From Photorhabdus noenieputensis (GTDB lineage Bacteria > Pseudomonadota > Gammaproteobacteria > Enterobacterales > Enterobacteriaceae), in contig NZ_RCWC01000036.1 in the NCBI RefSeq assembly GCF_018448935.1, positions 26,457-61,862 of the forward strand: a stretch of DNA of 35,406 nucleotides, read 5' to 3'. Position 1 is the first letter of the stretch, and the number at the start of each line of letters is the position of its first letter. Under the pieces are notes generated by a model, which was not told the origin of the DNA, made no database searches, and saw nothing but the letters and a program-made list of their open reading frames with translations. The position numbers were made by a program, and so were the translations under genes. Of the stretch, positions 8,650-18,178 are shown one piece after another.

Positions 8650-9282
8650 TTGACCATCAAAAACCACAACTATCATATGACCCGTTTTATCACGAGTGCA
8701 CCTGATATTCGCCATCTGCCTCAAGATATGGGCATTGAAGTCGCGTTTGCCGGTCGCTCAAATGCAGGTAAATCTAGCGCTCTGAATGCTCTGACGAAAC
8801 AGAAAAGCCTTGCCCGTACCAGTAAAACCCCTGGCCGAACGCAACTCATCAATTTATTCGAAGTAGAAGAAGGTATTCGCCTGGTTGACTTACCGGGTTA
8901 TGGTTATGCCGAAGTACCAGAAGAGATGAAACGCAAATGGCAAAAAGCATTGGGTGAATATCTGCAAAAACGTGAATGCCTGATTGGACTGATCGTGCTG
9001 ATGGATATCCGTCACCCATTGAAAGATCTTGATCAGCAAATGATCCAATGGGCAGTCGCAATGCAAGTACCGGTTATGGTGTTGTTGACTAAAGCCGACA
9101 AACTGGCATCTGGTGCCCGTAAAAGTCAACTAAATAAGGTCCGTGACGCCCTGCTCGCGCTTAATGGGGATATTCAAGTGGAATATTTCTCGGCCCCGAA
9201 AAAAATCGGTATTGATAAACTACAACAGAAACTGGATATATGGTTCAGCCAGAAAACCGTTCAAGTTGAAAACCATAGTTAA
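8650..9282 (+). CDS. engB: Ribosome-biogenesis GTPase EngB (YihA/YsxC)
   Basis: An essential GTPase for large-subunit ribosome assembly. I place the start at TTG 8650: it follows AGGGAG by about 9 bases, gives 210 residues (the E. coli length), and the opening aligns with E. coli. The open frame upstream to 8557 overlaps the promoter and is not conserved. Motifs: P-loop GRSNAGKSS at 35-43, switch region [10 protein letters not shown]3 DLPGYG, and G4 TKAD in [11 protein letters not shown]. It is convergent with spf and polA, as in E. coli. Confidence 0.95.
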   Translation: MTIKNHNYHMTRFITSAPDIRHLPQDMGIEVAFAGRSNAGKSSALNALTKQKSLARTSKTPGRTQLINLFEVEEGIRLVDLPGYGYAEVPEEMKRKWQKALGEYLQKRECLIGLIVLMDIRHPLKDLDQQMIQWAVAMQVPVMVLLTKADKLASGARKSQLNKVRDALLALNGDIQVEYFSAPKKIGIDKLQQKLDIWFSQKTVQVENHS

Positions 9283-9322
9283 TCCATCCTTTCTTTATAC
9301 TTTTACGTATTAAATTCAGATG

Positions 9323-9429
9323 AAAAAAATGCCCCAGTCAAAATTGACTGGGGCAGCTAATATTCAGCTAAATCCGATTACGTGAAGTAAAAGGTCTGAA
9401 AGATAGAACATCTTACCTCTGTACCCTAC
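9323..9429 (-). ncRNA. spf: Spot 42 small regulatory RNA
   Basis: The minus strand from 9429 reads GUAGGGUACAGAGGUAAGAU and continues through the conserved single-stranded regions of Spot 42 (UUCUAUCUUUCAGACCUUUU, CGUAAUCGGAUUUAGCUGAA). It ends in a terminator stem GCCCCAGTCA/TGACTGGGGC (9331-9354) and a run of seven T. About 107 nt against 109 in E. coli, in the same place between polA and engB. Spot 42 is an Hfq-dependent base-pairing RNA repressing sugar and secondary carbon genes, and is itself repressed by cAMP-CRP in E. coli. A weak TAGAGT fits the -10 position. The target-pairing region near the 5' end is conserved. Confidence 0.95.
9331..9354 (-). terminator. Spot 42 intrinsic terminator
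   Basis: 10-bp perfect stem GCCCCAGTCA/TGACTGGGGC with a 4-base loop, followed on the minus strand by ATTTTTTT. The stem sequence could also attenuate readthrough from engB on the plus strand. Confidence 0.92.
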
Positions 9430-9557
9430 GCCAATAACTCTACCCTATTTTATTTATTAGAAAAAGCCTTTTTGTAATTTATTTTCAGAAATGATCTCGA
9501 TTCAGCCGGGGAGTTTGCTCATTTTGACGCCATGAAATGTAGTTTAATTACATATTT

Positions 9558-9782
9558 ATGCGATCTGGATCTACATATGCATTACATGGACAACAGATCA
9601 GTACTAATGAGTACAAAAAATATTACATTAGTTATGTTGACTTTACAGCAACACATGAACTTAAAACCGCCCAGTAACCGTTTCACATTACACTTATCTA
9701 CCTCCAGGTTAGTAATATTGCTAAATGGAAAAACAAAAATTGCTCTGTTTCATCCACTATATCTTCCCAGCCGGAAGATTAA
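9558..9782 (+). pseudogene. Decayed small gene with one in-frame stop (unknown)
   Basis: From ATG 9558 the frame reads MRSGSTYALHGQQISTNEYK and continues YYISYVDFTATHELKTAQ to a TAA at 9675. The same frame stays open for 34 further codons (PFHITLIYLQVSNIAKW..., ending SSQPED) to a second TAA at 9780. Residue composition looks like a real protein on both sides of the stop. There is no convincing ribosome site. I do not recognise the family; it may be a degraded gene end. Confidence 0.3.
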
Positions 9783-9975
9783 GGAAACACGAAGAATTAG
9801 AATATAATTTGATTTTTTTCAAAAACTTAAATAAATACCAAACATAATATCACAGCTCATGAAAGCCTTGTTTTGCAAAAATATATCAGCCATATAATCA
9901 TCTGATAGCTTTTTCTTATACACTTGCCCACATTAATCAATTAATATTACTTAATTAAAACAACAATATAACTTA

Positions 9976-10015
9976 CCCACAATGGATAGGTTTCATGGCA
10001 CAGACTCCCTGTGGG
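9976..10015 (+). other. Stem enclosing a structured leader before the small ORF
   Basis: CCCACA at 9976-9981 pairs with TGTGGG at 10010-10015, enclosing 28 bases. It lies just upstream of the ribosome site of the 41-codon ORF, so it may be a leader structure. The stem is only 6 bp. Confidence 0.25.
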
Positions 10016-10053
10016 CAAAGGTAAATCCGATATAACCTTATCAGGAGAATGTA

Positions 10054-10179
10054 ATGAACCAACCCAATAATTTCTCGCCAGATATAAATACTGACGATAG
10101 TTTTATTAAACAATACTGTAAATCTGCAAGATATAGTAATTACAGTAATAATGATCATTATAGCCATACGGGTAAATAG
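10054..10179 (+). CDS. Candidate 41-residue peptide, unknown
   Basis: ATG 10054 is preceded by AGGAGA with about 6 bases spacing, a strong ribosome site. The peptide starts MNQPNNFSPDINTDDSFIKQ and ends ...SNNDHYSHTGK. It is polar, rich in Asn, Ser and Tyr, has a single Cys22, and no signal peptide or membrane segment. An overlapping +1 frame continues past its stop to 10229 (VAWGGGDTRAHGDYD), so either a frameshifted longer protein or a decayed gene is possible. It could be a small structural or precursor peptide, but there are no modification enzymes nearby and I assign no function. Confidence 0.4.
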   Translation: MNQPNNFSPDINTDDSFIKQYCKSARYSNYSNNDHYSHTGK

Positions 10180-10272
10180 CAAGAGAGTGGCTTGGGGAGG
10201 CGGTGACACCAGAGCACATGGTGACTATGATTAGCAGAGCTATTAAACATTGCTGTTTATTGTAAACAATTC

Positions 10273-10303
10273 AAAAAAGGCTGAGCCAAATAACAGCTCA
10301 GCC
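10273..10303 (-). terminator. polA intrinsic terminator
   Basis: 8-bp stem GGCTGAGC/GCTCAGCC with a 9-base loop; on the minus strand it is followed directly by TTTTTTG. It lies about 20 bases past the polA stop. Confidence 0.9.
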
Positions 10304-10323
10304 ATCACTGTTAATTCAAAATA

Positions 10324-13113
10324 TCAATGCGCCTGATCCCAATTGTCACCGATACCTACATCTACTTTCAGTGGAACATCAAGCACCATACTCTTCTCCA
10401 TCAATTCACGAATTTTCTGTTCTGCATATTCAAGTTCTGATTCATGAACCTCAAATACCAGCTCATCGTGAACCTGCATAATCATACGAACTTTCGGTTC
10501 TTCACTGACAATCCAATCATCCACCGCAATCATCGCTTTTTTGATGATATCCGCCGCAGTTCCCTGCATTGGCGCGTTAATAGCTTCACGTTCTGCTGCC
10601 TTACGGCGCATGGCATTACGAGATTTGATATCTGACAGATAAAGACGACGACCATCCAGCGTTTCAACGTAACCCTGCTCTTCCGCTTGCTTACGAGTAC
10701 GCTCCATATACGCCAATACCCCCGGATAGCGCTCAAAATAGAGATCCATATAGCGTTGAGCTTCACCGCGAGGAATCCCTAACTGACGGGAAAGACCAAA
10801 TGCACTCATACCATAGATCAAACCAAAGTTAATCGCTTTGGCACTACGGCGCTGCTCACTGGTTACCTGTTCCAGTGGCACACCAAAGACTTCCGCCGCC
10901 GTTGCCCGGTGAATGTCTTGCCCTTCAGCAAAAGCCTTCAACAATCCTTGATCCTGAGATAAATGAGCCATTATCCGCAACTCAATCTGAGAATAGTCAG
11001 CAGCCATAATCCGGTAACTTTCAGGAGCCACAAATGCCTGACGAATGCGGCGGCCCTCTTCATTACGGACAGGGATATTTTGCAAATTAGGATCACGTGA
11101 AGAGAGACGCCCGGTTGCCGTTACCGCTTGGTGATAGGAAGTATGCACCCGTTTGGTCAGCGGATGGACCATCTGTGGTAATTTATCGGTGTAAGTGGAT
11201 TTCAATTTTGCCAACCCACGATGCTCTAAGATCACTTTCGGCAATGCATGGGTATCTGCCAACTCTTCCAGTACCTCTTCATTGGTGGATGGCGCACCAT
11301 TTGGCGTTTTCTTTACCACCGGCAATTGCAATTTTTCAAACAATATCGTCTGTAATTGTTTTGGCGAAGCCAGATTGAAAACCTCACCTGCCAATTCATG
11401 TGCTTCTTTTTCCAACTCATCCAGACGGGCAGTAATCTCTTTTGAATGCTCAGCTAAAATATTTGCATCAATGAGTACGCCTGTACGTTCCATACGGGAA
11501 AGCACCATGACCAATGGCATTTCTGTATTCAGGAATACCTTTTCTAGCGTCGGTACTTTTTCCAATTGCGGCCACATAGCCTGATGCAGCAATAAAGTAA
11601 CATCTGCATCTTCTGCGGCGTACATTGCGGCCTGTTCCACCGGGATCTGATTAAAAGTGAGCTGATTTTTACCTTTACCAGCAATCTCTTCAAACGTCGT
11701 GGTCTTATGATTCAAATGACGTTCAGCCAAGCTATCCATATCATGCCGACCCATGCCTGCAACGCTATTCAGTACGTAAGATTCCAGCATGGTATCGTAA
11801 GCAATGCCTTGCAGTTCAATGCCGTAACGCGCCAACACGCCACGATCAAACTTAATATTCTGACCAATTTTCAGCAGGTTACTATCTTCAAGTAGCGGTT
11901 TTAATGCAGACAACACAACTTCTCTGTCAAGTTGTTCTGGTGCCCCCAGATAGTCATGGCCTAGAGGTAGATAAGCCGCATCGCCGGCAGAAATCGCGAA
12001 TGACACTCCCACCAGATTAGCAGTCAAAGTATCAAGGCTGTCAGTTTCAGTATCAAAAGCAAAAACCGGTGCTTTTTTCAGTTTCTCAATCCACTCATCA
12101 AAGCGTTGCTGATCAAGAATAGTCTGATAATTATCAGAAGAGAGTGTGGCCGCAACAGATTTATCTTCCGTCGGAGATGATTCATCATTGCCAGTGGATA
12201 CCGGTTTTTTGCCTTTCTCTGCCAGCCAATCGCCGTTTGCCACATCACTTAACCAGCGTTTAAACTCATAACGAGAAAACAACTGATGCAGTTTCTCCGT
12301 ATCAAGCTCTTTGACTGACAAAGCGACGCAGGTTTTATCCAACTCAACATCGGTTTTGATAGTTGCCAGTTGATAGGAGAGATAAGCGACATCTTTATGC
12401 TGCACCATCTTATCCGCCAGCGTTTTCGCCCCTCGGAAACTGAGCCCGGCAATTTTATCCAGATTGGCAAAGATAGCATCCATACCACCAATCCCTTGCA
12501 GTAATCCCAGTGCGGTTTTTTCTCCCACCCCAGGTACGCCAGGAATATTGTCAGAAGAGTCTCCCATTAATGCCAGAAAATCGATAATCAGCTCTGGCGG
12601 CACACCATACTTTTCAACGACTTCTTCCGGCCCCAAAATGGTGTTATTCATGGTATTGATAAGCGTGATATTTGGCGTTACCAGTTGCGCCATATCTTTA
12701 TCGCCAGTGCTGATAAGTACCGCACGCCCCTCTTTTTCTGCCTGTAACGCCAAAGTCCCGATAACATCATCAGCTTCTACTCCTGGTACCACCAGCAATG
12801 GTAATCCCATAGCTTCGACCATCTGATGTAGCGGTTCTATTTGAGTACGCAGATCATCCGGCATAGGAGGACGATGAGACTTATACTCAGCGAACAATTC
12901 ATCACGAAAAGTTTTGCCTTTAGCATCAAATACCACCGCTACATGGCTTGGTTTGTACTGCATTATCAAGCTGCGTAGCATATTCAATACACCATACATA
13001 GCTCCGGTCGGCTCCCCTGCGCTATTTGTCAGCGGAGGGAAAGCATGATAAGCACGATAAAGGTATGAGGAGCCATCAACCAAAATCAGGGGATTGTCTG
13101 CTATCTGAGCCAT
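10324..13113 (-). CDS. polA: DNA polymerase I
   Basis: 929 residues, E. coli length 928. It removes RNA primers and fills gaps in repair and Okazaki-fragment maturation. Domain order: 5' nuclease ([16 protein letters not shown] at the N-terminus, [26 protein letters not shown]), 3'-5' proofreading exonuclease ([10 protein letters not shown] near 355, with the acidic pair kept, and YAAEDADVT), and polymerase palm and fingers ([15 protein letters not shown] near 706, [20 protein letters not shown], and catalytic [10 protein letters not shown] near 882). All catalytic motifs are intact. It is transcribed toward spf, as in E. coli. The upstream region holds DnaA-box-like 9-mers. Confidence 0.98.
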   Translation of the reverse strand: MAQIADNPLILVDGSSYLYRAYHAFPPLTNSAGEPTGAMYGVLNMLRSLIMQYKPSHVAVVFDAKGKTFRDELFAEYKSHRPPMPDDLRTQIEPLHQMVEAMGLPLLVVPGVEADDVIGTLALQAEKEGRAVLISTGDKDMAQLVTPNITLINTMNNTILGPEEVVEKYGVPPELIIDFLALMGDSSDNIPGVPGVGEKTALGLLQGIGGMDAIFANLDKIAGLSFRGAKTLADKMVQHKDVAYLSYQLATIKTDVELDKTCVALSVKELDTEKLHQLFSRYEFKRWLSDVANGDWLAEKGKKPVSTGNDESSPTEDKSVAATLSSDNYQTILDQQRFDEWIEKLKKAPVFAFDTETDSLDTLTANLVGVSFAISAGDAAYLPLGHDYLGAPEQLDREVVLSALKPLLEDSNLLKIGQNIKFDRGVLARYGIELQGIAYDTMLESYVLNSVAGMGRHDMDSLAERHLNHKTTTFEEIAGKGKNQLTFNQIPVEQAAMYAAEDADVTLLLHQAMWPQLEKVPTLEKVFLNTEMPLVMVLSRMERTGVLIDANILAEHSKEITARLDELEKEAHELAGEVFNLASPKQLQTILFEKLQLPVVKKTPNGAPSTNEEVLEELADTHALPKVILEHRGLAKLKSTYTDKLPQMVHPLTKRVHTSYHQAVTATGRLSSRDPNLQNIPVRNEEGRRIRQAFVAPESYRIMAADYSQIELRIMAHLSQDQGLLKAFAEGQDIHRATAAEVFGVPLEQVTSEQRRSAKAINFGLIYGMSAFGLSRQLGIPRGEAQRYMDLYFERYPGVLAYMERTRKQAEEQGYVETLDGRRLYLSDIKSRNAMRRKAAEREAINAPMQGTAADIIKKAMIAVDDWIVSEEPKVRMIMQVHDELVFEVHESELEYAEQKIRELMEKSMVLDVPLKVDVGIGDNWDQAH

Positions 13114-13249
13114 AAATCTTCTTCATTATCTGTATTTGTTACGGGTGTGATAAGGAAATAGGATGCCACAGCAAGAAGTAGGAAACGAATTTTATGTGAA
13201 TTTTCTTTACTGAAACCCGATTCAGATATTCACATCCTGCTATAAATTC

Positions 13250-13401
13250 TGTGGATAACTTTGTGTATAGATATTACAAGTTTTATTCAGGTATTGATCG
13301 CTGATAAAAAAAACTTATCAACCCTAGGTAAAAAATCAATGACTTATAATCTTAGTCATAAAACTGTCATATTGCCTTATAGATCACAGAGTTGTGGATA
13401 T
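13250..13401. promoter_or_regulatory. Cluster of DnaA-box-like 9-mers upstream of polA
   Basis: 13250-13258 is a perfect TTATCCACA on the minus strand. 13262-13270 (CTATACACA) and 13393-13401 (ATATCCACA) each differ by one base from the consensus TTATNCACA. All three share one orientation. They lie in the 406-bp polA-dsbA interval, 140-290 bases before polA. DnaA is reported to influence polA expression in E. coli, so a regulatory role is plausible but untested. Perfect boxes also occur inside genes here (ppiA, mobA), so chance is possible. Confidence 0.35.
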
Positions 13402-13423
13402 AACCAAAGTTTGTTTTACAAAA

Positions 13424-13455
13424 AAGTCTTTCTGACACGCAAGTCTTTCTGACAC
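13424..13455. repeat. 17-bp tandem repeat (two copies)
   Basis: AAGTCTTTCTGACAC occurs at 13424-13438 and again at 13441-13455, separated by GC. It lies between dsbA and polA, downstream of dsbA. It is probably a replication-slippage duplication. Confidence 0.8.
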
Positions 13456-13519
13456 ATATTGTGCCAAAGGTTCTCACTCCGGCACATGCTTACGTGATTC
13501 TATTTCAGAGCCATCAACA

Positions 13520-14143
13520 TTACTTCTGATTTAACAGGAAGTTAACAACGTCTGAATAGGATTTCGCATAGTTATCAGCAGAAGTGGCATCAATACCGTC
13601 ATTTTTCACCATATACTTGCCATTAACAAACATTGCCGGTACACCTCGCAGTTGCAAATCCTGAGCGGCTTTTTGCTGCTTAACAACTAAGGATTTCACC
13701 ACAAAACTGCTCATGGCAGCATCATAATCCTCAGCCGTCACCCCGGCTTTGATAAAGGCATTGCGAATATCATTCGGAGTCTTAATAACCAGTGTTTTCT
13801 GAATACCCTCAAACAGCACCGGAGTCACTTTGTCTTCAACACCCATTGCCATTGCCGCAGCCCAAGCCGTCGTCAATTCTTTACCCAGCGGCCCTAAAAA
13901 ATCCACATGATAACGGACAAGTTTTGTCCCTTCCGGTAAATGCTGTTTTACCGTCTGAGGAACTTTAAAAATCTCTTCAAACTGATAACAGTGGGGGCAA
14001 TAGAAAGAGAAGAATTCTAACACCGGTGGTTGATCCGCCACCGGCGGCTTCAATTCAGTATATTGTTTTCCTTCGGTAAAATTGGCGGCAGATGCGCTAA
14101 ATGCCATCACCACTCCGACTAAAGCTAACCACAACTTCTTCAT
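13520..14143 (-). CDS. dsbA: Thiol:disulfide interchange protein DsbA
   Basis: A 207-residue periplasmic oxidase that introduces disulfides into exported proteins, recharged by DsbB. I chose ATG 14143 ([19 protein letters not shown] signal peptide, GGAGAT ribosome site) rather than the in-frame ATG at 14164, which adds seven residues absent from E. coli. The active site CPHC is at 49-52, and the cis-proline loop [10 protein letters not shown] follows in the C-terminal part. It lies 20 bases downstream of srkA, in the conserved srkA-dsbA operon. Likely clients nearby include the cysteine-rich YcgJ-like protein (inference). Confidence 0.96.
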   Translation of the reverse strand: MKKLWLALVGVVMAFSASAANFTEGKQYTELKPPVADQPPVLEFFSFYCPHCYQFEEIFKVPQTVKQHLPEGTKLVRYHVDFLGPLGKELTTAWAAAMAMGVEDKVTPVLFEGIQKTLVIKTPNDIRNAFIKAGVTAEDYDAAMSSFVVKSLVVKQQKAAQDLQLRGVPAMFVNGKYMVKNDGIDATSADNYAKSYSDVVNFLLNQK

Positions 14144-14163
14144 AACTATCTCCATGATAAACA

Positions 14164-15156
14164 TTAATACATCGGGTTAAGCTGCAAAGGTGATTCCTGT
14201 AACAGCTTAATCTGTTCAGAAAAAAGTGACGTCTGTTTTAACCAAAAATCGGTATCTGTCATCCAAGGAAACGCCTTGGGAAAAGCAGGATCCTGCCAAC
14301 GTCGGGCAACCCATGCCAAATAATAGATCATCCGCATAGCACGCAATGGCTCTATTAATGACAACTCCTTCGGATCAAAATCTGCAAATTCACTATAGGC
14401 TTCCAACAGTGTATCTAGCTGCAATAGTTGTTCCTGACGCGAGCCATGAAGCAGCATCCATAAATCCTGAATTGCCGGACCGTTACGAGCATCATCAAGG
14501 TCAACAAACCAAGCTTCGTCACGCCACAAGATATTACCCGGATGACAGTCACCATGAAGCCTCAATATTTGCCAATCATCGCGCCAATTTGATGCTACGG
14601 CATTTATCAAATCATCCAATACTGCCAAAAATTGCCTTTTCTGTCCCTCGGGAACCAACTCACATGCAGCCAAATACTGTCGTGGCTGATGCAGATACTC
14701 ATTTAACCCGATAGTTGGACGAGAAGTGAATTTTTGCCGACAGCCAATCTGATGAATTCTCCCTAGCAAACGCCCTACATCCTCTAACTGAAAGAGATTA
14801 TCGGATTCATACTGACGCCCTCCAATGCTTGGGAAAACGGCAAAAAAGAAATCCTTAAAGGTCAGCAAAGTTTGTTTATTAAATACCAAAGGCACCGCAA
14901 CAGGTAAATCAGCCTGTTGTAACGCCAAAGCAAAATCGTGCTCCTCCTGAATCTGCTGCTGGTCCCAACGTAGTGGCCGGTAAAATTTCACAACATAACG
15001 TTTACGATCTTCATCTATAAACTGATAAACACGGTTTTCATAACTGTTTAGCTCTGTCAGCCCGGAATCGACATACAGCCCGGTCTGCACCAATGCATCC
15101 ATAATCAAATCCGGTGTTAACTCCCGGAAATTAAAAGCAGACTGGTTTGTTAGCAC
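14164..15156 (-). CDS. srkA: Stress response kinase A (YihE/RdoA)
   Basis: A 330-residue Ser/Thr kinase of the APH/choline-kinase fold. In E. coli it works in the Cpx envelope-stress response and counters MazF-mediated death. The catalytic loop is [11 protein letters not shown] (His201, Asp203, Asn208) and the Mg2+-binding Asp219 lies in [11 protein letters not shown]. Both correspond to E. coli Asp201 and Asp217. It heads the srkA-dsbA operon. The E. coli neighbour yihD is absent from the upstream interval. Confidence 0.93.
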   Translation of the reverse strand: MLTNQSAFNFRELTPDLIMDALVQTGLYVDSGLTELNSYENRVYQFIDEDRKRYVVKFYRPLRWDQQQIQEEHDFALALQQADLPVAVPLVFNKQTLLTFKDFFFAVFPSIGGRQYESDNLFQLEDVGRLLGRIHQIGCRQKFTSRPTIGLNEYLHQPRQYLAACELVPEGQKRQFLAVLDDLINAVASNWRDDWQILRLHGDCHPGNILWRDEAWFVDLDDARNGPAIQDLWMLLHGSRQEQLLQLDTLLEAYSEFADFDPKELSLIEPLRAMRMIYYLAWVARRWQDPAFPKAFPWMTDTDFWLKQTSLFSEQIKLLQESPLQLNPMY

Positions 15157-15469
15157 ATTCTATTCTCTTGATTAATCTGTAATAACGCCACGGCATGCAA
15201 TAGCGCAGTTTGAAAATCCACTTGGTGAACCTTTCTCAGCTATTAGTCAATGCAGATAAATGGCATTTCATACCGAACCCCTTACCAATAAAGCCTATAC
15301 AAATTAACAGGGATGACCGCATAGAGAAAGGATTGCTCTGTCAATAAGCGTAAAGATGACCCTTTTATCAGCAAGTTATCCGGTGCTCCTATTTTAAAAA
15401 CGCTTAGTTGAGCCCAAATAATCGAGCTAAAAGGAGTTATATTCAGTAATAACTACCTCAGTTGATAAC
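15157..15469. promoter_or_regulatory. srkA-mobA divergent intergenic region
   Basis: 313 bp between divergent srkA and mobA. No open frame resembling YihD, which occupies this place in E. coli. AAGGAG at 15430-15435 is too far from either mobA start to act as its ribosome site. I see no clear promoter pair. Confidence 0.4.
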
Positions 15470-16069
15470 TTGAACATTATGCAACCAAAAATAAGCGGTG
15501 TGATCCTTGCGGGAGGTCGCGCTACCCGCATGGGCGGCAATGATAAAGGGCTAATTTTCCTAAATAAAAAACCACTGTACCAACATATTGTGGATAAACT
15601 ACTTCCACAAGTAGATGAATTAATCATCAACGCTAACCGCAATCCAGATATTTACCGACAAAGTGGTTATCAAATTGTTCCAGATTTAACACCAGACTTC
15701 TCTGGCCCCCTTTCAGGCATGCTGACAGCCCTAAAATCAGCTAGTCACGACTGGGTTATGTTTGTTCCTTGTGATGTACCAAATCTCCCTACTGATTTGG
15801 TCATTCGCTTATGGCAAGGAAAACAGCAAGCATTAGCAGCCTATGTAAATGATGGCAACCGAGCTCACCCTACCATCGCTTTACTACACCGCAGTCTTTT
15901 TTCTCAATTAGAAAATTATCTGGCTAACGGTGATCGCAAATTGATACTGTTTATGCATAAGATCAGAGCGATAGCTGTTCAGTTTGATGATAATCCTACT
16001 GCTTTTACTAATCTGAACACACCGGAAGATTGCCAACATTGGGAGAATACACAGGAGATCAAAAAATGA
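15470..16069 (+). CDS. mobA: Molybdenum cofactor guanylyltransferase MobA
   Basis: About 199 residues; links GMP to molybdopterin to make the MGD cofactor for DMSO-reductase-family enzymes. The nucleotide-binding signature LAGGRATRMGGNDKG and the VPCDVPNLP metal site are clear. The start is uncertain: TTG 15470 gives MNIMQPKISG, which aligns with E. coli MNLMTTITG; an ATG lies three codons later at 15479. Neither has a strong ribosome site. The stop overlaps the mobB start (ATGA). Confidence 0.92.
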   Translation: MNIMQPKISGVILAGGRATRMGGNDKGLIFLNKKPLYQHIVDKLLPQVDELIINANRNPDIYRQSGYQIVPDLTPDFSGPLSGMLTALKSASHDWVMFVPCDVPNLPTDLVIRLWQGKQQALAAYVNDGNRAHPTIALLHRSLFSQLENYLANGDRKLILFMHKIRAIAVQFDDNPTAFTNLNTPEDCQHWENTQEIKK

Positions 16070-16584
16070 GTACCAAACCGCTGCCGCTACTAGGTATTAC
16101 AGCCTATAGCGGAACAGGAAAAACTACACTTCTCAAACAAGTGATTCCACTATTACGTCAGCGGCAAATCCGGGTTGGCCTGATAAAACACACCCATCAT
16201 GATATGGACGTAGATAAACCGGGCAAAGACAGTTATGAACTGCGCAAAGCCGGTGCAGAGCAAACTCTGGTCGCCAACCAACAACGCTGGGCATTAATGA
16301 CAGAAACGCCAGATTTACAGGAATTAGATTTGAACTATCTTACCAGCCGTTTTGATCCAAATTCACTGGATCTGATTCTAGTGGAAGGTTTTAAAGATGA
16401 GCCAATCAACAAGATCGCTCTATACCGCAACACTCTTAACCACCGATTAAGCGATCTTCTTGATCAACATGTGATTGCTGTTGCCAGTGATGAAAAATTG
16501 GAAACTATTTTGCCACAATTGAATATCAATCAACCTGAACAGGTAGCTGATTTTATTGTCGAATGGCTGTATACGGAACGTTAA
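16066..16584 (+). CDS. mobB: Molybdopterin-guanine dinucleotide biosynthesis adapter MobB
   Basis: A 172-residue GTP-binding partner of MobA, not essential for MGD formation in E. coli. The start at 16066 has AGGAG with good spacing and overlaps the mobA stop; the longer open frame upstream lies inside mobA. P-loop YSGTGKTTLL near the N-terminus, conserved IKHTHHDMDVDKPGKDSYE and LILVEGFKDE. Translationally coupled to mobA. Confidence 0.95.
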   Translation: MSTKPLPLLGITAYSGTGKTTLLKQVIPLLRQRQIRVGLIKHTHHDMDVDKPGKDSYELRKAGAEQTLVANQQRWALMTETPDLQELDLNYLTSRFDPNSLDLILVEGFKDEPINKIALYRNTLNHRLSDLLDQHVIAVASDEKLETILPQLNINQPEQVADFIVEWLYTER

Positions 16585-16660
16585 GTCACTTCCGCCTGTA
16601 CTCAGCAATAGAAAACTTCCGAAACACAGGCACAAGATCAAAAACAACCATTGATAAGAG

Positions 16661-16684
16661 AAAGGCCGAATGAAATCGGCCTTT
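16661..16684. terminator. Bidirectional terminator between mobB and gor
   Basis: Perfect 9-bp stem AAAGGCCGA / TCGGCCTTT with a 6-base loop. The A-run on one arm and T-run on the other serve both convergent genes. Confidence 0.8.
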
Positions 16685-16715
16685 AGAAAAATGTTATCGA
16701 TAGGGTTCAACAATA

Positions 16716-18068
16716 TCACCGCATCGTTACAAACTCTTCCGCCGCAGTGGGATGAATTGCAACCGTGTTATCAAAGTCTTTCTTCGTTGCCCCCATCTTC
16801 AACGCAACAGCGAAACCTTGCAGCATTTCATCCATTCCGAAGCCGATGCCATGAATGCCAACAATTTTCTCTTCCGGCCCGACACATACCAATTTCATCC
16901 GGCACGGCTGGCGATGTTGAGTGACAGCAGTATACATCGCCGTAAAAGAAGATTGATAAGTTTTCACCTGCTCTTCACCAAATTGCGCTTTCGCCTGAGG
17001 TTCAGTCAGCCCCACAGTGCCAATAGGCGGATGGCTGAATACGACGGTTGGAATATTGGTGTAATCCAGATGCTCTTCTGGTTTATTATTAAACAAGCGC
17101 TCAGACAGACGACGACCTGCTGCAACCGCAACGGGAGTTAATTCTACTGCACCGGTGTTATCACCTACTGCATAAATACCTTTCACATTCGTGTTCTGGT
17201 ATTCATCAACTCTGATGTAGCCTTTTTCATTCACCTCAACACCGGCTACAGACAGGTTCAGATTATCCGTTGCAGGTTCACGGCCAATAGCCCAGATTAA
17301 GGTATCAACGGTTTGTTGTTTGCCATTTTGCAGTTGCAAGGTCAGGCTACCATCCGCATTTTTACTTACTGATTTTGGTATCGACTCTGTATGCAAAGTA
17401 GGTCCTTCGGTATTGATAACTTCCAAGAGTGTTTCAACAATCATCGGATCAAAAGAGCGCAACGGTGCATGTTGACGCACAAATAGATGGGTTTCACTAC
17501 CAAGTGCATGCAATACACCGGCAATTTCTACAGCAATATAGCCTGCGCCAACAACCGCAACCCGCTTTGGCATCTCTTCCAATGCAAAAAAACCATCAGA
17601 ATCAATACCATACTCTGACCCTGGTATATCAGGCCGCCCGGGACGGCCACCTGTCGCAATAAGAATATGATCTGCGGTGATTTTTTCACCATTCACTTCA
17701 ACAGTATGTGCATCAACAAAACGGGCAAACCCCTGGATCACATCAACTTTATTGTTACCCAATCCACGTCCATAAGACTGGTGGATACGATCGATATAAG
17801 CAGTACGACTGGCAATGAGTGTCTTCCAGTTAAAGCGGTTGATTGTCGTATCAAAGCCATAATCTGGCCCATATTGGTGGATAGATTCAGCAATTTGCGC
17901 CGCATGCCACATCACTTTCTTCGGCACACACCCCACATTGACACACGTTCCACCCAATGCTTTGGCTTCAATTAAGGCACATTTCTGCCCATACATAGCC
18001 GCACGGTTAATTGATGCTATGCCGCCACTGCCACCACCAATCGCTATATAGTCGTAATGTTTGCTCAT
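16716..18068 (-). CDS. gor: Glutathione-disulfide reductase
   Basis: A 450-residue FAD/NADPH disulfide oxidoreductase keeping glutathione reduced. I use the start at 18068 ([16 protein letters not shown]), which gives the E. coli length; the in-frame ATG five codons upstream has no better ribosome site. FAD-binding GGGSGG at 11-16, redox-active Cys42/Cys47 in [18 protein letters not shown]-binding [13 protein letters not shown] motif IYAVGDNTG, and the C-terminal catalytic HPTAAEE. Near-identical to E. coli Gor. Confidence 0.97.
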   Translation of the reverse strand: MSKHYDYIAIGGGSGGIASINRAAMYGQKCALIEAKALGGTCVNVGCVPKKVMWHAAQIAESIHQYGPDYGFDTTINRFNWKTLIASRTAYIDRIHQSYGRGLGNNKVDVIQGFARFVDAHTVEVNGEKITADHILIATGGRPGRPDIPGSEYGIDSDGFFALEEMPKRVAVVGAGYIAVEIAGVLHALGSETHLFVRQHAPLRSFDPMIVETLLEVINTEGPTLHTESIPKSVSKNADGSLTLQLQNGKQQTVDTLIWAIGREPATDNLNLSVAGVEVNEKGYIRVDEYQNTNVKGIYAVGDNTGAVELTPVAVAAGRRLSERLFNNKPEEHLDYTNIPTVVFSHPPIGTVGLTEPQAKAQFGEEQVKTYQSSFTAMYTAVTQHRQPCRMKLVCVGPEEKIVGIHGIGFGMDEMLQGFAVALKMGATKKDFDNTVAIHPTAAEEFVTMR

Positions 18069-18178
18069 CCGGATTGTTTCCATCTAATCAATTCAAGGGA
18101 GTTAATACCCAAAGCCTATTATGGCAAAAAATATCAAACAGTCGCGATGGTTCTGGCTCTCGCTGCCATTGTTAAAAG

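Larger units (their letters stand above)
9430..10323. other. Long AT-rich spf-polA intergenic region
   Basis: About 890 bp; in E. coli this interval is short. It holds the spf promoter next to 9430, a coding-like decayed frame (9558-9782), a small peptide gene candidate (10054-10179) and the polA terminator (10273-10303). The 91-codon plus-strand frame at 9532-9807 has no ribosome site and overlaps the decayed frame, so I do not call it. Confidence 0.6.

Noticed and set aside
9532-9807. 91-codon plus-strand open frame between spf and polA
   Set aside because: No ribosome site, residue usage unlike a normal protein, and it overlaps a more protein-like frame starting at 9558.
13261-13452. 63-codon plus-strand frame in the polA-dsbA interval
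   Set aside because: No ribosome site, crosses the tandem repeat and DnaA-like boxes, and composition is not protein-like.
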